A stretch of 64,000 nt of DNA from Streptomyces mobaraensis NBRC 13819 = DSM 40847 (lineage in GTDB: Bacteria; Actinomycetota; Actinomycetes; Streptomycetales; Streptomycetaceae): NCBI RefSeq assembly GCF_017916255.1, contig NZ_CP072827.1, positions 2,914,001 through 2,978,000 of the forward strand. The letters run 5' to 3'. How positions within the stretch are numbered: the first letter of the stretch is position 1; each line of letters opens with the position of its first letter. Positions 18,883-26,731 of the stretch are shown here, in pieces. The position numbers and the translations under genes are program-made. The notes under the pieces were generated by a model. The model made no database searches. It saw only the letters and a program-made list of their open reading frames with translations, and was not told where the DNA came from.

Positions 18883-20541
18883 CTAGCGCGTGACCGTCGT
18901 CAGGTCGGAGCGCACCGCGGGCACCTCCACCGTGGAACGGTCGTCCGGCACCGGCTGCACGGTGAACGCCGGGACGCCGTCCTGCGGGAGCGTCAGCGTC
19001 CGGGCGGCGTGCACCGGCCCGCCGGAGACCGTCTCGACCGTGAGCGCGTAACCGCCCTTGCCACCGCCCGGAACCGGCGGCTCCACGGTGAGCGTGGTGC
19101 CGGACCGGACGGTGTACGTCCGGGTGGCCGGGGTCCCGCCGCCGGCCACCCACGCCGAGACCCTGACCCGCGCCTCCGCGCCGGGCGCGACCAGGGACAG
19201 CGAGGTGCCCTTGGCCCGGTCGTCCGCCACCGTGCCGCGGGCGCCGACCGGCTCGACCGCCGGCAGGAACGCCGTCTCCTGCTTGTCGCCCTTCCCGCGG
19301 GTCACCCGCAGCCCGGCCACCACCCGCCCGCCGTCCTCGGCGGTGAGCAGCAGCGCCCCGGCCTCGCCCCGGGCGACGCCGTCCAGTTCGACCGTCTCCG
19401 TGGTGCCGCTCCTGACGTGCAGCGTCTCGTGGCCCGCCGGGGTGATCGAGCCCGTGGGGCCCGCGAAGCGGAGCTTGAGGTCGGCGTCGTCGGCGCCGGG
19501 GGCGAAGGCGACGAGCCGCACGGAGGTGGCGTCGGCCGGGATGCCCGGCAGGACGGCCGCCGCGGCCGGCTCGGAAGCGGGCAGCCAGTCGCCGCCCTGC
19601 TTCTCGTCGGACGCCTGCACGGCCGCGCCGACCCGTCCGGAACGGGCGGTGACGTGCAGGGTGAGGTTGTCCGCCGGAGCGTCGGTCAGGGTGCTCAGCA
19701 GGACGGGCACCGACGAGCGCGGCGGGACGGTGACGCCCTCGCCGGCGGGCGCCGCGACGCGGCCGTCCTTGCCGTGCAGTTCCAGGTCGACGACGGCGGC
19801 CGCGGCGGAGTCGGGGTTGGTGAGGTGGACGTAGTCCTGACGGCCCTTGGCCGTGGAGACGCCCGGGAACCAGAACGACGTGTCGGCCGGCCCACAGGTC
19901 AGCCCGTGCAGGCCGCGCCCGCTGCCGGCCGCGACGGCCGTGGTCTGCTGCACGGTGTAGCCGGGGGCGAGCGGTCCCTCGGCGGAGCCGAGGAGGGCGG
20001 GGGCGTCGGAGCGGTCGGTGGTCGCGGTCACGGGGGCGCCGGGAGCCTTGAGGGTCAGGACGGGGCCGGCCCCCGGGGCCGGCGCCTTGCCACCGCTCCC
20101 CTTCTTGCCGTCTTCTTCCTTCTTGCCGTCCTTCTTCGCCGGCGGCCGACTGCTCGTCGTCGTCATCGGCAGCAGATCGGCGGTCCGCCGCGCGTCCCGG
20201 CCGCCGGCGCCCGCCTTGGCGGACGCGGGGGCGCCGGGCGAGAACGCCGTATACGTCGTCTCCGCCACCTCGGAGGAGGTCGGCGCCGGGCAGACCACGG
20301 CCGAGCGCTGGACCGGCATCCGGGCGGCGGACCTCGTCGCCCGGGCGGTGCCGGAGCCGCTGCCGGCGTCGCCCGAGGGCGCGGCGACCACCGCGACGCC
20401 GGTGACGGCGGCCAGCGCCGCCGCCGTGGCGAACAGCGAGAGGGTCGTACGCCCCACTCCCGCCCCCTCGCGCTTCCCCGCCGTCCGCTCGCGCCTCGCT
20501 CCCGGACGCTCACGCTTCACTGCTGATCGCTGGCGCTTCAC
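18883..20541 (-). CDS. DUF5719 family secreted or membrane-anchored protein
   Basis: 552 aa starting at GTG 20541, which overlaps the stop codon of the upstream glycosyltransferase as GTGA; this implies translational coupling. The N-terminus is very basic (KRQRSAVKRERPGARRER), followed by one hydrophobic segment at about 31-53 that would be a signal anchor. A linker rich in Lys and Gly (about 140-160) precedes the C-terminal part (about 190-552) with repeated beta-rich segments and a WFPG motif near the first third, which fits the DUF5719 family. It probably faces the outside. Function unknown; the coupling to a membrane GT2 enzyme suggests a joint complex in envelope glycan assembly. Confidence 0.85.
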   Translation of the reverse strand: MKRQRSAVKRERPGARRERTAGKREGAGVGRTTLSLFATAAALAAVTGVAVVAAPSGDAGSGSGTARATRSAARMPVQRSAVVCPAPTSSEVAETTYTAFSPGAPASAKAGAGGRDARRTADLLPMTTTSSRPPAKKDGKKEEDGKKGSGGKAPAPGAGPVLTLKAPGAPVTATTDRSDAPALLGSAEGPLAPGYTVQQTTAVAAGSGRGLHGLTCGPADTSFWFPGVSTAKGRQDYVHLTNPDSAAAAVVDLELHGKDGRVAAPAGEGVTVPPRSSVPVLLSTLTDAPADNLTLHVTARSGRVGAAVQASDEKQGGDWLPASEPAAAAVLPGIPADATSVRLVAFAPGADDADLKLRFAGPTGSITPAGHETLHVRSGTTETVELDGVARGEAGALLLTAEDGGRVVAGLRVTRGKGDKQETAFLPAVEPVGARGTVADDRAKGTSLSLVAPGAEARVRVSAWVAGGGTPATRTYTVRSGTTLTVEPPVPGGGKGGYALTVETVSGGPVHAARTLTLPQDGVPAFTVQPVPDDRSTVEVPAVRSDLTTVTR

Positions 20542-23500
20542 TGCTGGTCGCTCCCGTCGCGGCGGAGGCCGTGGCCGGCGTCGTACGTCGTGTCGTGGCC
20601 GTTCCGGCCGCCCTGCCCGCCGCCGTATCCGTACGGGTCGTGGACGCCGTACGGGCCCGGGGCGGACGAGGCGTCGTACCCGGCGGTGTCCGGGTGGGCG
20701 CCGGCGTGGTGGCCCTGTCCCGGGTACGCGTCCCCGTACCCGCCCGCGCCGTGCGGGTAGTACTGGGGGTACGCGGCGGACCCGTCCGACCCGTAGGGGG
20801 CGTAGGGGTCGGCCGCCCAGCCGCCGTCCGCCGCCCCCTGGCCGTACTGCGGCGCGGGTGCCGCGGCGTAAGGATCCGCGGCGTACGGATCCGCCGCCGC
20901 GTAAGCGTCCGCCGAGGGCTCCTCGTACGGATCGGCCGAGACCGGTACGGACACCGGCACCGCCTCCGGCGCACCGGTCCCGTCCGCCGCCTGCCGTCCC
21001 TCGGCCGCGGCGCGCAGCCGGCGGGCCCGGCGGCCCTCCCCGGCCGGGGCCTGCTCGGGCAGGGAGACGGGCTCGGCGGCGGGCACCACCGCGTCGGGCA
21101 GGTCGTCGTCCACGTGCCGGCGCCGGCCCGGCAGGGCCAGCACGACCAGGACGACGGCGAGCAGCCCCTGCGTCCACACCCACGCGGTCCGGGCGAACGG
21201 CGTCTCGTAGGAGAGCGCCAGCCTGCCGCCGGCGGCGGGGAGCCGGAAGCCCTGCGCCCAGCCGTCGAGGGTGACGCGCGGCAGCGGCCGGCCGTCGAGG
21301 GTGGCGCGCCAGCCGGGCGCGGCCCGGTCGGCGAGGCGCAGCACCCGGCCGTCCTTCCCGGCGGGGATCGTCGCCCGGGCGCCCACGGGTCCGGAGGGTA
21401 CGGCCACCGGGTCGGCGCCCTCGGTGACGACGCCGACGCGGGAGACCGGCCGGTCGACCCGCCACAGCGCGGTGCGCCCCTCCTGGCTGAGCCGGGTGAG
21501 GCCGGGGGCGGCGTCCAGCGCGGCGCCGAGGTCCTTGGCGGCGCCGTCGCGGACCAGGACGAAGCCGACGGCGTACTCGGCGAGCCGGGCGGCCTGGTCG
21601 GCGCCGGAGCCGGCGACGAGGTCGGCGACGGCGGAGTCCAGCCGCGCGTCCCGGCCGGGGGCCACCGCGTCGTCGCCCATCCGGATCCCGGAGCCGCGGA
21701 CGAGCGCGTAGGTCAGGTGGGTGGTGTGGCCGGGTTCCTGGGCGAGGACCAGGGTCCTGGCCCGGTCGCGGGTGGTCGCCGCCTCGGCGACGAACGCCGG
21801 GACCTGTACGGGGTCGCGCCGCTCCAGCGGTCCCCCGGCCCCGCCGGCCGCCCAGGTGACGGCGGCGGCGAGCGGGCCCGCGGCGGCGGCGAGGGCGACG
21901 AGCCCGGCGACGGGCTGCCGCCAGCCGAAGCTCTTGGCGGCGACCCGTTCGCGGGCCCCCTCCGCCCCGACCACGGCGGCGGCGGTCAGCGCGAGGCCGT
22001 ACACCAGGAGGGCGGGCCCGGCCCAGGCCGTGTGGTTGACGAGCGCCGCGCAGAGCAGGGCGGCGAGCGCGGCCGTCCAGGCGGTGCCCACGGCGGCCCG
22101 CCGGTCGGCGCGGAGCAGCGCGCCGAGCGCGGCGAGCAGGACGCCGGCGAACAGCAGCCCGCCGAAGGTCCGCGGCCCGCCCGGGTCGGCGGTGAGCAGG
22201 CGCAGCGGCGTGCCGGTGCCGCCGCCGTACTCCGTCCCCGCCTCGGTGAGGAGGCGGCCGGGGTCCGTGAGCAGCCCCAGCGACCAGGGCGCGAGGACGA
22301 GGAGCGGGGTGGCGGCGACGGCGAGCAGGGCGAGCGCGTGCGGGACGAGCCCGCCGCCGCGGGCGCGCAGCGCGAGGACGCCGAGGCCGAGCACGACGGC
22401 GAGCGGCCAGACCACCGGGGCGAACGCGGTGGCGACGGTCAGGAGCAGGGCGTACGTCCAGACGGCCCGCCACACCGGCCGGGCGCCCGGCGAGCGGAAC
22501 CCGCCGGCGGCGACGGCGGCCCGGGCGAGGAGCGGCAGCAGGATCGCGAGGACGGCCGTACCGAGCCGGCCCGTCGCGAGGGCGCCGGTGACGGCGGGCA
22601 GGAACGCGTAGGCGACGCTGCCCCAGGCCCGCAGCGGCCGGGAGGCGACCAGCGGGCGGGAGGCGAAGTAGGCGGTCAGCCCGGCCAGCGGGACCGAGCA
22701 GACGAGCAGCAGCGTGACGGCGAGGTCCGGCGAGCCGAGGAGCAGCGTGGAGAGGGCCGCGAGCACCGCCAGGTAGGGCGGGGCGCTCGCGGTGCTGCCG
22801 GTGCCGACGGCGTGCCAGCCGTCCGCGTACAGCGACCACAGGTCGGAGGCGCCCTCCGGCACGGGCAGCAGGGCGCCGCCGGCGAGTGCCCCGCCGCCGT
22901 ACAGCCCCCGGCAGGCGACGGCGGAGACCAGCAGCAGGGCGGTGAAGAGGACGGGCGCGGGTTTGCGGGCGATCCGCCGCAGCCGGGCGAACTGCTCGAT
23001 CTCCAGGAAGTCCGCCTCGTCGCCGCCGGGCCCGGACTCGACGGCGCCGTGCCGCCCCGCCGACCGCGCCTCGGGGTCGGACCGCCCGCCGAAGAAGGTC
23101 ATGACCTGCTCGAACGCGACCCTCAGGGTGGCGCCCGGCGGCGGGAAGAGGGGCCGCAGCTCCTTGGCGTCGACGGCGGCGGCGCGGCGTCCGCGGGCGG
23201 CGCGGATCCGGCCGGGGCGCAGCAGTACGGCGCCCAGCCCGGTGAGTTCGTCGAGGGCCTGGCCGGGGACCTTGCCGACGAGGTGGCCGAGCGCGCTCAG
23301 CAGGGTGCCGAGGACGATCCGCAGCAGGACGTAGGGCAGAGCGGCGGCGCGGGTGTTGGCGAGCAGGGCGTAGACGGCGCCCGCCTTGTCGACGCGGTGC
23401 GGGGAGGCCGGCCGGCGGCCGACGCAGTCCACCGGGCGGCGCTCGCGGGAGGCGGCCTCGGCGTGCCGGAGGACGGCGTCGGGGGCGACGAGGACGCGGT

Positions 23501-24323
23501 GGCCGGCCGCGTGGGCGCGCCAGCAGAAGTCGACGTCGTCCCGCATCAGGGGCAGCCGGGGGTCGAAGCCGCCGAGCGCCTCCCAGACGTCCCGCCGGAC
23601 GAGCATGCCCGCGGAGGAGACGGAGAGGACGGACCGCACCTGGTCGTGCTGCCCCTGGTCCTGTTCGCGGCGGTCGAGGCCGGTCCAGCGGCGCCCGCCG
23701 CGGGCGACGGTGACGCCCACTTCGAGCAGCTGCCTGCGGTCGTACCAGCTCCGGAGCTTGGGGCCGAGGACGGCGGCGGGCCGGCCGGCGGCGATCTCCT
23801 GGTCGGCGACGCGCAGCAGTTCGCGGAGGGCGCCGGGCTCGGGGGCGCAGTCGTCGTGCAGCAGCCAGAGCCACTGGACGGGTTCGGCGTCGCGGTCGTG
23901 CGCGTCCGGGGACCCGTAGGGGTCGTGGGGGTCGTCGCGCCAGGTGCGGCTGACGGGGTCCCAGCCGCTGGAGCCGGCGAGGTAGGGGAGGTCGTCGGCG
24001 GTGGGCGCGGGGGTCGCGCGGACCGCCTCGTCGACGGCGGTGCCGAAGCCGGCGCGGCGGGCGAGGTGCAGGACGCGGTCGGCGCCGAGCGCGTCGGCGA
24101 GCAGCCGGGCCGAGTCGTCGTCGCTCCCGGTGTCGGCGGCGACGGCCCGCTGGACGGGCCGCTCCTGGCCGAGCAGCCCGGCGAGCGCGTCGGGCAGCCA
24201 GCGGGCGCCGTCGTGGGCCACGAGCACGGCGGTGACGACATGGCGGGGGAACGCCGGGGGGTGGCTGAGGTCGAACGCGGGGGGTGCCGGGTGGTGCGCC
24301 GGCGGATCGCTGTGCGCGGACAT
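20538..24323 (-). CDS. large membrane glycosyltransferase family 2 protein
   Basis: 1261 aa from the ATG at 24323 (MSAHSDPPAHH) with GGAGGG upstream. Residues about 25-330 form a GT2 catalytic domain: VTAVLVAHDGARWLPDAL at the start, an LLHDDCAPEPGAL DD-type metal and nucleotide site near 155, and RDDVDFCWRAHAAG as the ED-type acceptor motif. From about 355 to 880 there are many hydrophobic helices, followed by a long soluble, probably external part with a final transmembrane helix near 1130 (VWTQGLLAVVLVVLALPG). The tail is disordered and rich in Ala, Asp, Pro, Tyr and Gly. It probably moves sugars from a nucleotide- or lipid-linked donor to an envelope polymer. The acceptor is unknown. Confidence 0.9.
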   Translation of the reverse strand: MSAHSDPPAHHPAPPAFDLSHPPAFPRHVVTAVLVAHDGARWLPDALAGLLGQERPVQRAVAADTGSDDDSARLLADALGADRVLHLARRAGFGTAVDEAVRATPAPTADDLPYLAGSSGWDPVSRTWRDDPHDPYGSPDAHDRDAEPVQWLWLLHDDCAPEPGALRELLRVADQEIAAGRPAAVLGPKLRSWYDRRQLLEVGVTVARGGRRWTGLDRREQDQGQHDQVRSVLSVSSAGMLVRRDVWEALGGFDPRLPLMRDDVDFCWRAHAAGHRVLVAPDAVLRHAEAASRERRPVDCVGRRPASPHRVDKAGAVYALLANTRAAALPYVLLRIVLGTLLSALGHLVGKVPGQALDELTGLGAVLLRPGRIRAARGRRAAAVDAKELRPLFPPPGATLRVAFEQVMTFFGGRSDPEARSAGRHGAVESGPGGDEADFLEIEQFARLRRIARKPAPVLFTALLLVSAVACRGLYGGGALAGGALLPVPEGASDLWSLYADGWHAVGTGSTASAPPYLAVLAALSTLLLGSPDLAVTLLLVCSVPLAGLTAYFASRPLVASRPLRAWGSVAYAFLPAVTGALATGRLGTAVLAILLPLLARAAVAAGGFRSPGARPVWRAVWTYALLLTVATAFAPVVWPLAVVLGLGVLALRARGGGLVPHALALLAVAATPLLVLAPWSLGLLTDPGRLLTEAGTEYGGGTGTPLRLLTADPGGPRTFGGLLFAGVLLAALGALLRADRRAAVGTAWTAALAALLCAALVNHTAWAGPALLVYGLALTAAAVVGAEGARERVAAKSFGWRQPVAGLVALAAAAGPLAAAVTWAAGGAGGPLERRDPVQVPAFVAEAATTRDRARTLVLAQEPGHTTHLTYALVRGSGIRMGDDAVAPGRDARLDSAVADLVAGSGADQAARLAEYAVGFVLVRDGAAKDLGAALDAAPGLTRLSQEGRTALWRVDRPVSRVGVVTEGADPVAVPSGPVGARATIPAGKDGRVLRLADRAAPGWRATLDGRPLPRVTLDGWAQGFRLPAAGGRLALSYETPFARTAWVWTQGLLAVVLVVLALPGRRRHVDDDLPDAVVPAAEPVSLPEQAPAGEGRRARRLRAAAEGRQAADGTGAPEAVPVSVPVSADPYEEPSADAYAAADPYAADPYAAAPAPQYGQGAADGGWAADPYAPYGSDGSAAYPQYYPHGAGGYGDAYPGQGHHAGAHPDTAGYDASSAPGPYGVHDPYGYGGGQGGRNGHDTTYDAGHGLRRDGSDQQ

Positions 24324-24651
24324 CGGGTACGGGCCCTCCGGCCGGGAGCGGCCGGGGAGTGCGGCCGCGGTGCTGGACTGCGGTGGACGCCCGAGGGGCG
24401 TCGGTCGTCTCGGACGGCACCCCACCCTAGTGGCTGGGAACAGGCCGCTCCGCCTCCTCGACGCGGGGCGCGGGAGGCGGCGCCGCGCCGTGCGAGCAGG
24501 CGTTCGATCCGGTGCGGCGGTCGTGCGGGCTTCCCCGGACGGCGGCGGGCGGCGGCGCGCGTGCGGCCGGGAGGGGTGGCGGGCTCGGGCAGCGGAGGCG
24601 TGGCGGAAGGCGGCGGTGGGCGCCGGGGCCGGCGAGTACGCGGGGTTGTTC

Positions 24652-24733
24652 GGTGCACGGCTCTGTTCGCGGTGCACGGCTCCGCTTGGCTCACGGCTCT
24701 GGTCGGTGCACGGCTCCGCTCGGTGCACGGCCG
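24652..24733. repeat. iteron-like array of GGTGCACGGCTC
   Basis: Four copies of GGTGCACGG(C) start at 24652, 24671, 24705 and 24722, and a degenerate fifth (CTCACGGCTCT) lies near 24690. The period is 16-19 nt, about two helical turns. Each full unit contains the palindrome GTGCAC. Confidence 0.75.
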
Positions 24734-24815
24734 ACGGGCGTCGGTGGACACCGGTGGGCCGCGCGGGACGCGGTCTGGCGTACCGGCGGGTCTCGCCGCC
24801 GGCGAACGTGCGGGC

Positions 24816-24886
24816 CGGCGACCGCGAAGAACGGCGATCGTGCGGAAAGGATCGGCGACCGCGAAGAACGGCGATCGCGAAAGGGG
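24816..24886. repeat. two 25-bp perfect direct repeats in a 37-bp period
   Basis: CGGCGACCGCGAAGAACGGC plus GATCG occurs at 24816-24840 and 24853-24877, and each copy is followed by a similar CG(G)AAAGG. A shorter version of the same motif, ACCGCGAAGAACGGCGATCG, makes up the core. Confidence 0.85.
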
Positions 24887-25091
24887 GCCGGTGCGCGGCC
24901 GGTACGGGCCACGGCCCTCGACGGGCTCGCTCGGGCCTCGCCGAGAACGGCCCGGATGGTGACCCGGCGTCAGGAGCCGGGTGCGGCGCGGCGTCCGAGT
25001 GCTGCGGCGCCGCGGCGTACGGCCCTCGGCCGGTGACGCCCGGGAGGTGGCGCGCAGGCGGTACGCCGGAGGTGACGGGGGGTCAGCCCCC

Positions 25092-25355
25092 TCAGACGGC
25101 CGCCTTCTTCAGGCGGCGGCGCTCCCGCTCGGACAAGCCGCCCCAGATGCCGAAGCGTTCGTCGTTGGCCAGCGCGTATTCAAGGCATTCGGAGCGGACT
25201 TCGCAGGCGAGGCAGACCTTCTTGGCCTCGCGGGTCGATCCGCCTTTCTCGGGGAAGAAGGACTCGGGATCGGTCTGGGCGCACAGTGCGCGCTCCTGCC
25301 AGCCGAGCTCCTCGTCCGCCTCCTCGACCAGCAGTTGCTGAAACAGCTCGGTCAT
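25092..25355 (-). CDS. whiB: transcriptional regulator WhiB
   Basis: 87 aa. Wbl-family iron-sulphur protein that acts with WhiA to drive the switch from aerial hyphal growth to sporulation septation in Streptomyces. The four cluster ligands are Cys25, Cys48, Cys51 and Cys57 (CLACEVRSEC), followed by the G-I-W-G-G turn and the basic ERERRRLKK tail that binds DNA. From memory, the sequence differs from S. coelicolor WhiB in only a few N-terminal positions, which makes the assignment to WhiB itself, rather than another Wbl protein, secure. It stands alone between two long intergenic regions, which fits complex developmental control. Confidence 0.97.
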   Translation of the reverse strand: MTELFQQLLVEEADEELGWQERALCAQTDPESFFPEKGGSTREAKKVCLACEVRSECLEYALANDERFGIWGGLSERERRRLKKAAV

Positions 25356-25731
25356 GTGCGCCCCTCGTCTGTCATTGCGTCCCCGTGATGCTGCCGTGAT
25401 CAGGTACGGCAGAACGACACGAGTGAAATTACAAGTGCGCCGATCCGGGCCAGTCAAGCCGAGATCTGCTATTGAGCCCCTTATTCACTCTGCGGAACCA
25501 AGGCCGAGCGGAAAGTTGCCAAACCGCCACAAGAGTGGACACATCTCTCGTCGGCCACAGCCGTCCCGCGGCTCCCTTGTCTTCCAGAGAGACGCGAAGG
25601 GCGGCCGCCCAGTTGCACCGCCCGGAACCGGGCGATGTTTGAACACCAGGATGCCGGGCGATTGTCCCGCGAGCCACGAGACAAACCTTTTTCCGATCTC
25701 CCCTACCGGATGAGGTGAAAGATTGGCATCA
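25356..25731 (-). promoter_or_regulatory. whiB upstream region
   Basis: Long untranslated region or promoter area of whiB; whiB in S. coelicolor is known to use more than one promoter. Two GACAC pentamers lie at 25416-25420 and 25538-25542; GACAC is the core of WhiA binding sites, so direct WhiA input is possible but unproven. The ORFs here lack coding character. Confidence 0.5.
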
Positions 25732-25747
25732 AACCGGACATCCGGTT
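25732..25747. promoter_or_regulatory. palindromic operator candidate AACCGGA-CA-TCCGGTT
   Basis: Perfect 7-bp inverted repeat with a 2-nt centre. Its right arm overlaps the first two bases of the TTGACA box at 25746-25751, so a bound protein would block or affect that promoter. Confidence 0.6.
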
Positions 25748-25775
25748 GACATGGCGCCGCGGATGCCGGTCTCCT
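25746..25775 (+). promoter_or_regulatory. promoter candidate for the cysteine dioxygenase leader
   Basis: TTGACA (25746-25751), an 18-nt spacer and TCTCCT (25770-25775). This -10 fits the consensus poorly. A transcript starting about 8 nt further would begin at or next to the ATG of the leader peptide (25783), that is, a leaderless message. Confidence 0.4.
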
Positions 25776-25782
25776 TGTCAGC

Positions 25783-25905
25783 ATGCTCGCGACCGCACCC
25801 TCCCCGACGTCCGCCCGGACGTCCGTCCCGGGGATCCCCGGCCTGACCCGTTCCTACGGGTCGCGCTGTGCCGTTCAGGCGCGCTGTCGCTGTTCCAGCT
25901 GTTGA
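25783..25905 (+). CDS. candidate Cys-rich leader peptide ahead of cysteine dioxygenase
   Basis: 40 codons (MLATAPSPTSARTSVPGIPG...). There is no Cys in the first 28 codons, then four Cys, all TGT, in the last 12 (RCAVQARCRCSSC), and the stop follows the final Cys directly. No Shine-Dalgarno precedes the ATG, but the promoter spacing suggests a leaderless start. Ribosomes would stall over the Cys codons when charged tRNA-Cys is short. Polycysteine leaderless small ORFs acting as cysteine-responsive attenuators are known from mycobacteria; application here is inference. About 260 nt separate it from the cysteine dioxygenase gene, with a strong hairpin between. Confidence 0.5.
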   Translation: MLATAPSPTSARTSVPGIPGLTRSYGSRCAVQARCRCSSC

Positions 25906-26062
25906 TGCCGCAGAGCTCCGGCTGACGCCTTCCCTTTCCTCTTTTCCCGAGGTTTCTTCGAGGCTTCTTCGAGGTCTCCCCGGTCCCGTCACCGCAGTCC
26001 CGTCCGTGCTCCGCCGCGGCGTCCGCGTCGTCGTCGGCCACCGGACGCGTCCCCGTACAGCC

Positions 26063-26085
26063 CGGCCGGTCCTCCGTACCGGCCG
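26063..26085 (+). promoter_or_regulatory. hairpin in the cysteine dioxygenase 5' leader
   Basis: CGGCCGGT and ACCGGCCG form an 8-bp perfect stem with a 7-nt loop, about 160 nt after the leader peptide stop and 80 nt before the dioxygenase ATG. It could be the regulated stem of an attenuator. No U-tract follows. Confidence 0.4.
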
Positions 26086-26164
26086 CCGCGCCGTACGCGT
26101 GACCGTCCGTACCCCACCGCCCTCCGGCCCCGCGCCTCCCGCCACCCGTCGAGGAACCCCTCTC

Positions 26165-26677
26165 ATGAACAGCGACGTCCAGATCGCCGGCGACCCGCTC
26201 GCCCTCCCCCACCTCATGCCGCCGCCCGCCGCCCACCCCTCCACCGTCGCCGAGTTCGCCGGGCTGGCCCGGAGCATCGCCGCCGACCGTGCGGCGTGGT
26301 CCCGGCTGGTCCGCTTCGACGCCGGCAGCCGCTGGTACCACCGGCTGCGTACCGGCCCCGGCTACGAGGTGTGGCTGCTGAGCTGGGTGCCCGGCCAGGG
26401 CAGCGGACTGCACGACCACGGGCGCTCCTCCGGCGTCCTCACCGTTCTCCACGGCACGCTGACCGAACTGCACGAGACGTCCGGGACCACCGTCCGGCGC
26501 CGGCTCCGCGCCGGCGACCAGCGGGTCTTCGCCCCCGGCTACGCCCACGAGGTCGTCAACGAGTCCCTCGAACCGGCCGTCAGCCTCCACGTCTACTCCC
26601 CCGGCCTCACCGAGATGCCACAGCACCGCCCGCTCCGCGCCGCGGCGGGCCGCCCGGCCGCCGCGCCCGTCCGGTGA
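26165..26677 (+). CDS. cysteine dioxygenase family protein
   Basis: 170 aa cupin from the ATG at 26165 behind CGAGGAACC. The expected reaction is oxidation of cysteine to cysteine sulphinate with O2 at a three-His iron site. The iron ligands fit His83 and His85 (SGLHDHGRSSGVLTVLHG) and His128 (APGYAHEVVN), the standard cupin motif 1 and motif 2. The C-terminus is a low-complexity Ala/Pro/Arg tail. In-frame codons upstream to 25868 look non-coding. It sits just ahead of fbiA (54-nt gap) on the same strand. The upstream leader (25732-26164) suggests control by cysteine supply. Confidence 0.9.
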   Translation: MNSDVQIAGDPLALPHLMPPPAAHPSTVAEFAGLARSIAADRAAWSRLVRFDAGSRWYHRLRTGPGYEVWLLSWVPGQGSGLHDHGRSSGVLTVLHGTLTELHETSGTTVRRRLRAGDQRVFAPGYAHEVVNESLEPAVSLHVYSPGLTEMPQHRPLRAAAGRPAAAPVR

Positions 26678-26731
26678 CACCCCTCGTACCACCCCTCGGA
26701 GGCGCCGGCCGGGGCTGACAGACTGGCCCGC

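Larger units (their letters stand above)
24324..25091. other. 768-nt intergenic region with repeat arrays
   Basis: Between the large glycosyltransferase gene and whiB, both on the minus strand, so it holds the glycosyltransferase promoter and the 3' end of the whiB transcript. ORFs predicted here are low-complexity and antisense-like. Two repeat arrays (24652-24733 and 24816-24886) are listed separately. Between 24900 and 25091 I saw nothing recognisable. Confidence 0.6.

Noticed and set aside
24652..24886. CRISPR array
   Set aside because: Repeats are too short and spacers absent or identical; units are contiguous and no cas genes occur nearby.
20571..24962. A 1463-codon plus-strand frame opposite the glycosyltransferase
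   Set aside because: Gly/Arg/Ala/Val-rich shadow typical of GC-rich antisense strands; no family resemblance.
25868..26164. N-terminal extension of cysteine dioxygenase in the same frame
   Set aside because: Amino-acid composition is Arg/Pro/Ser-rich and non-conserved in appearance; the ATG at 26165 has a good ribosome-binding site and matches the family's length.
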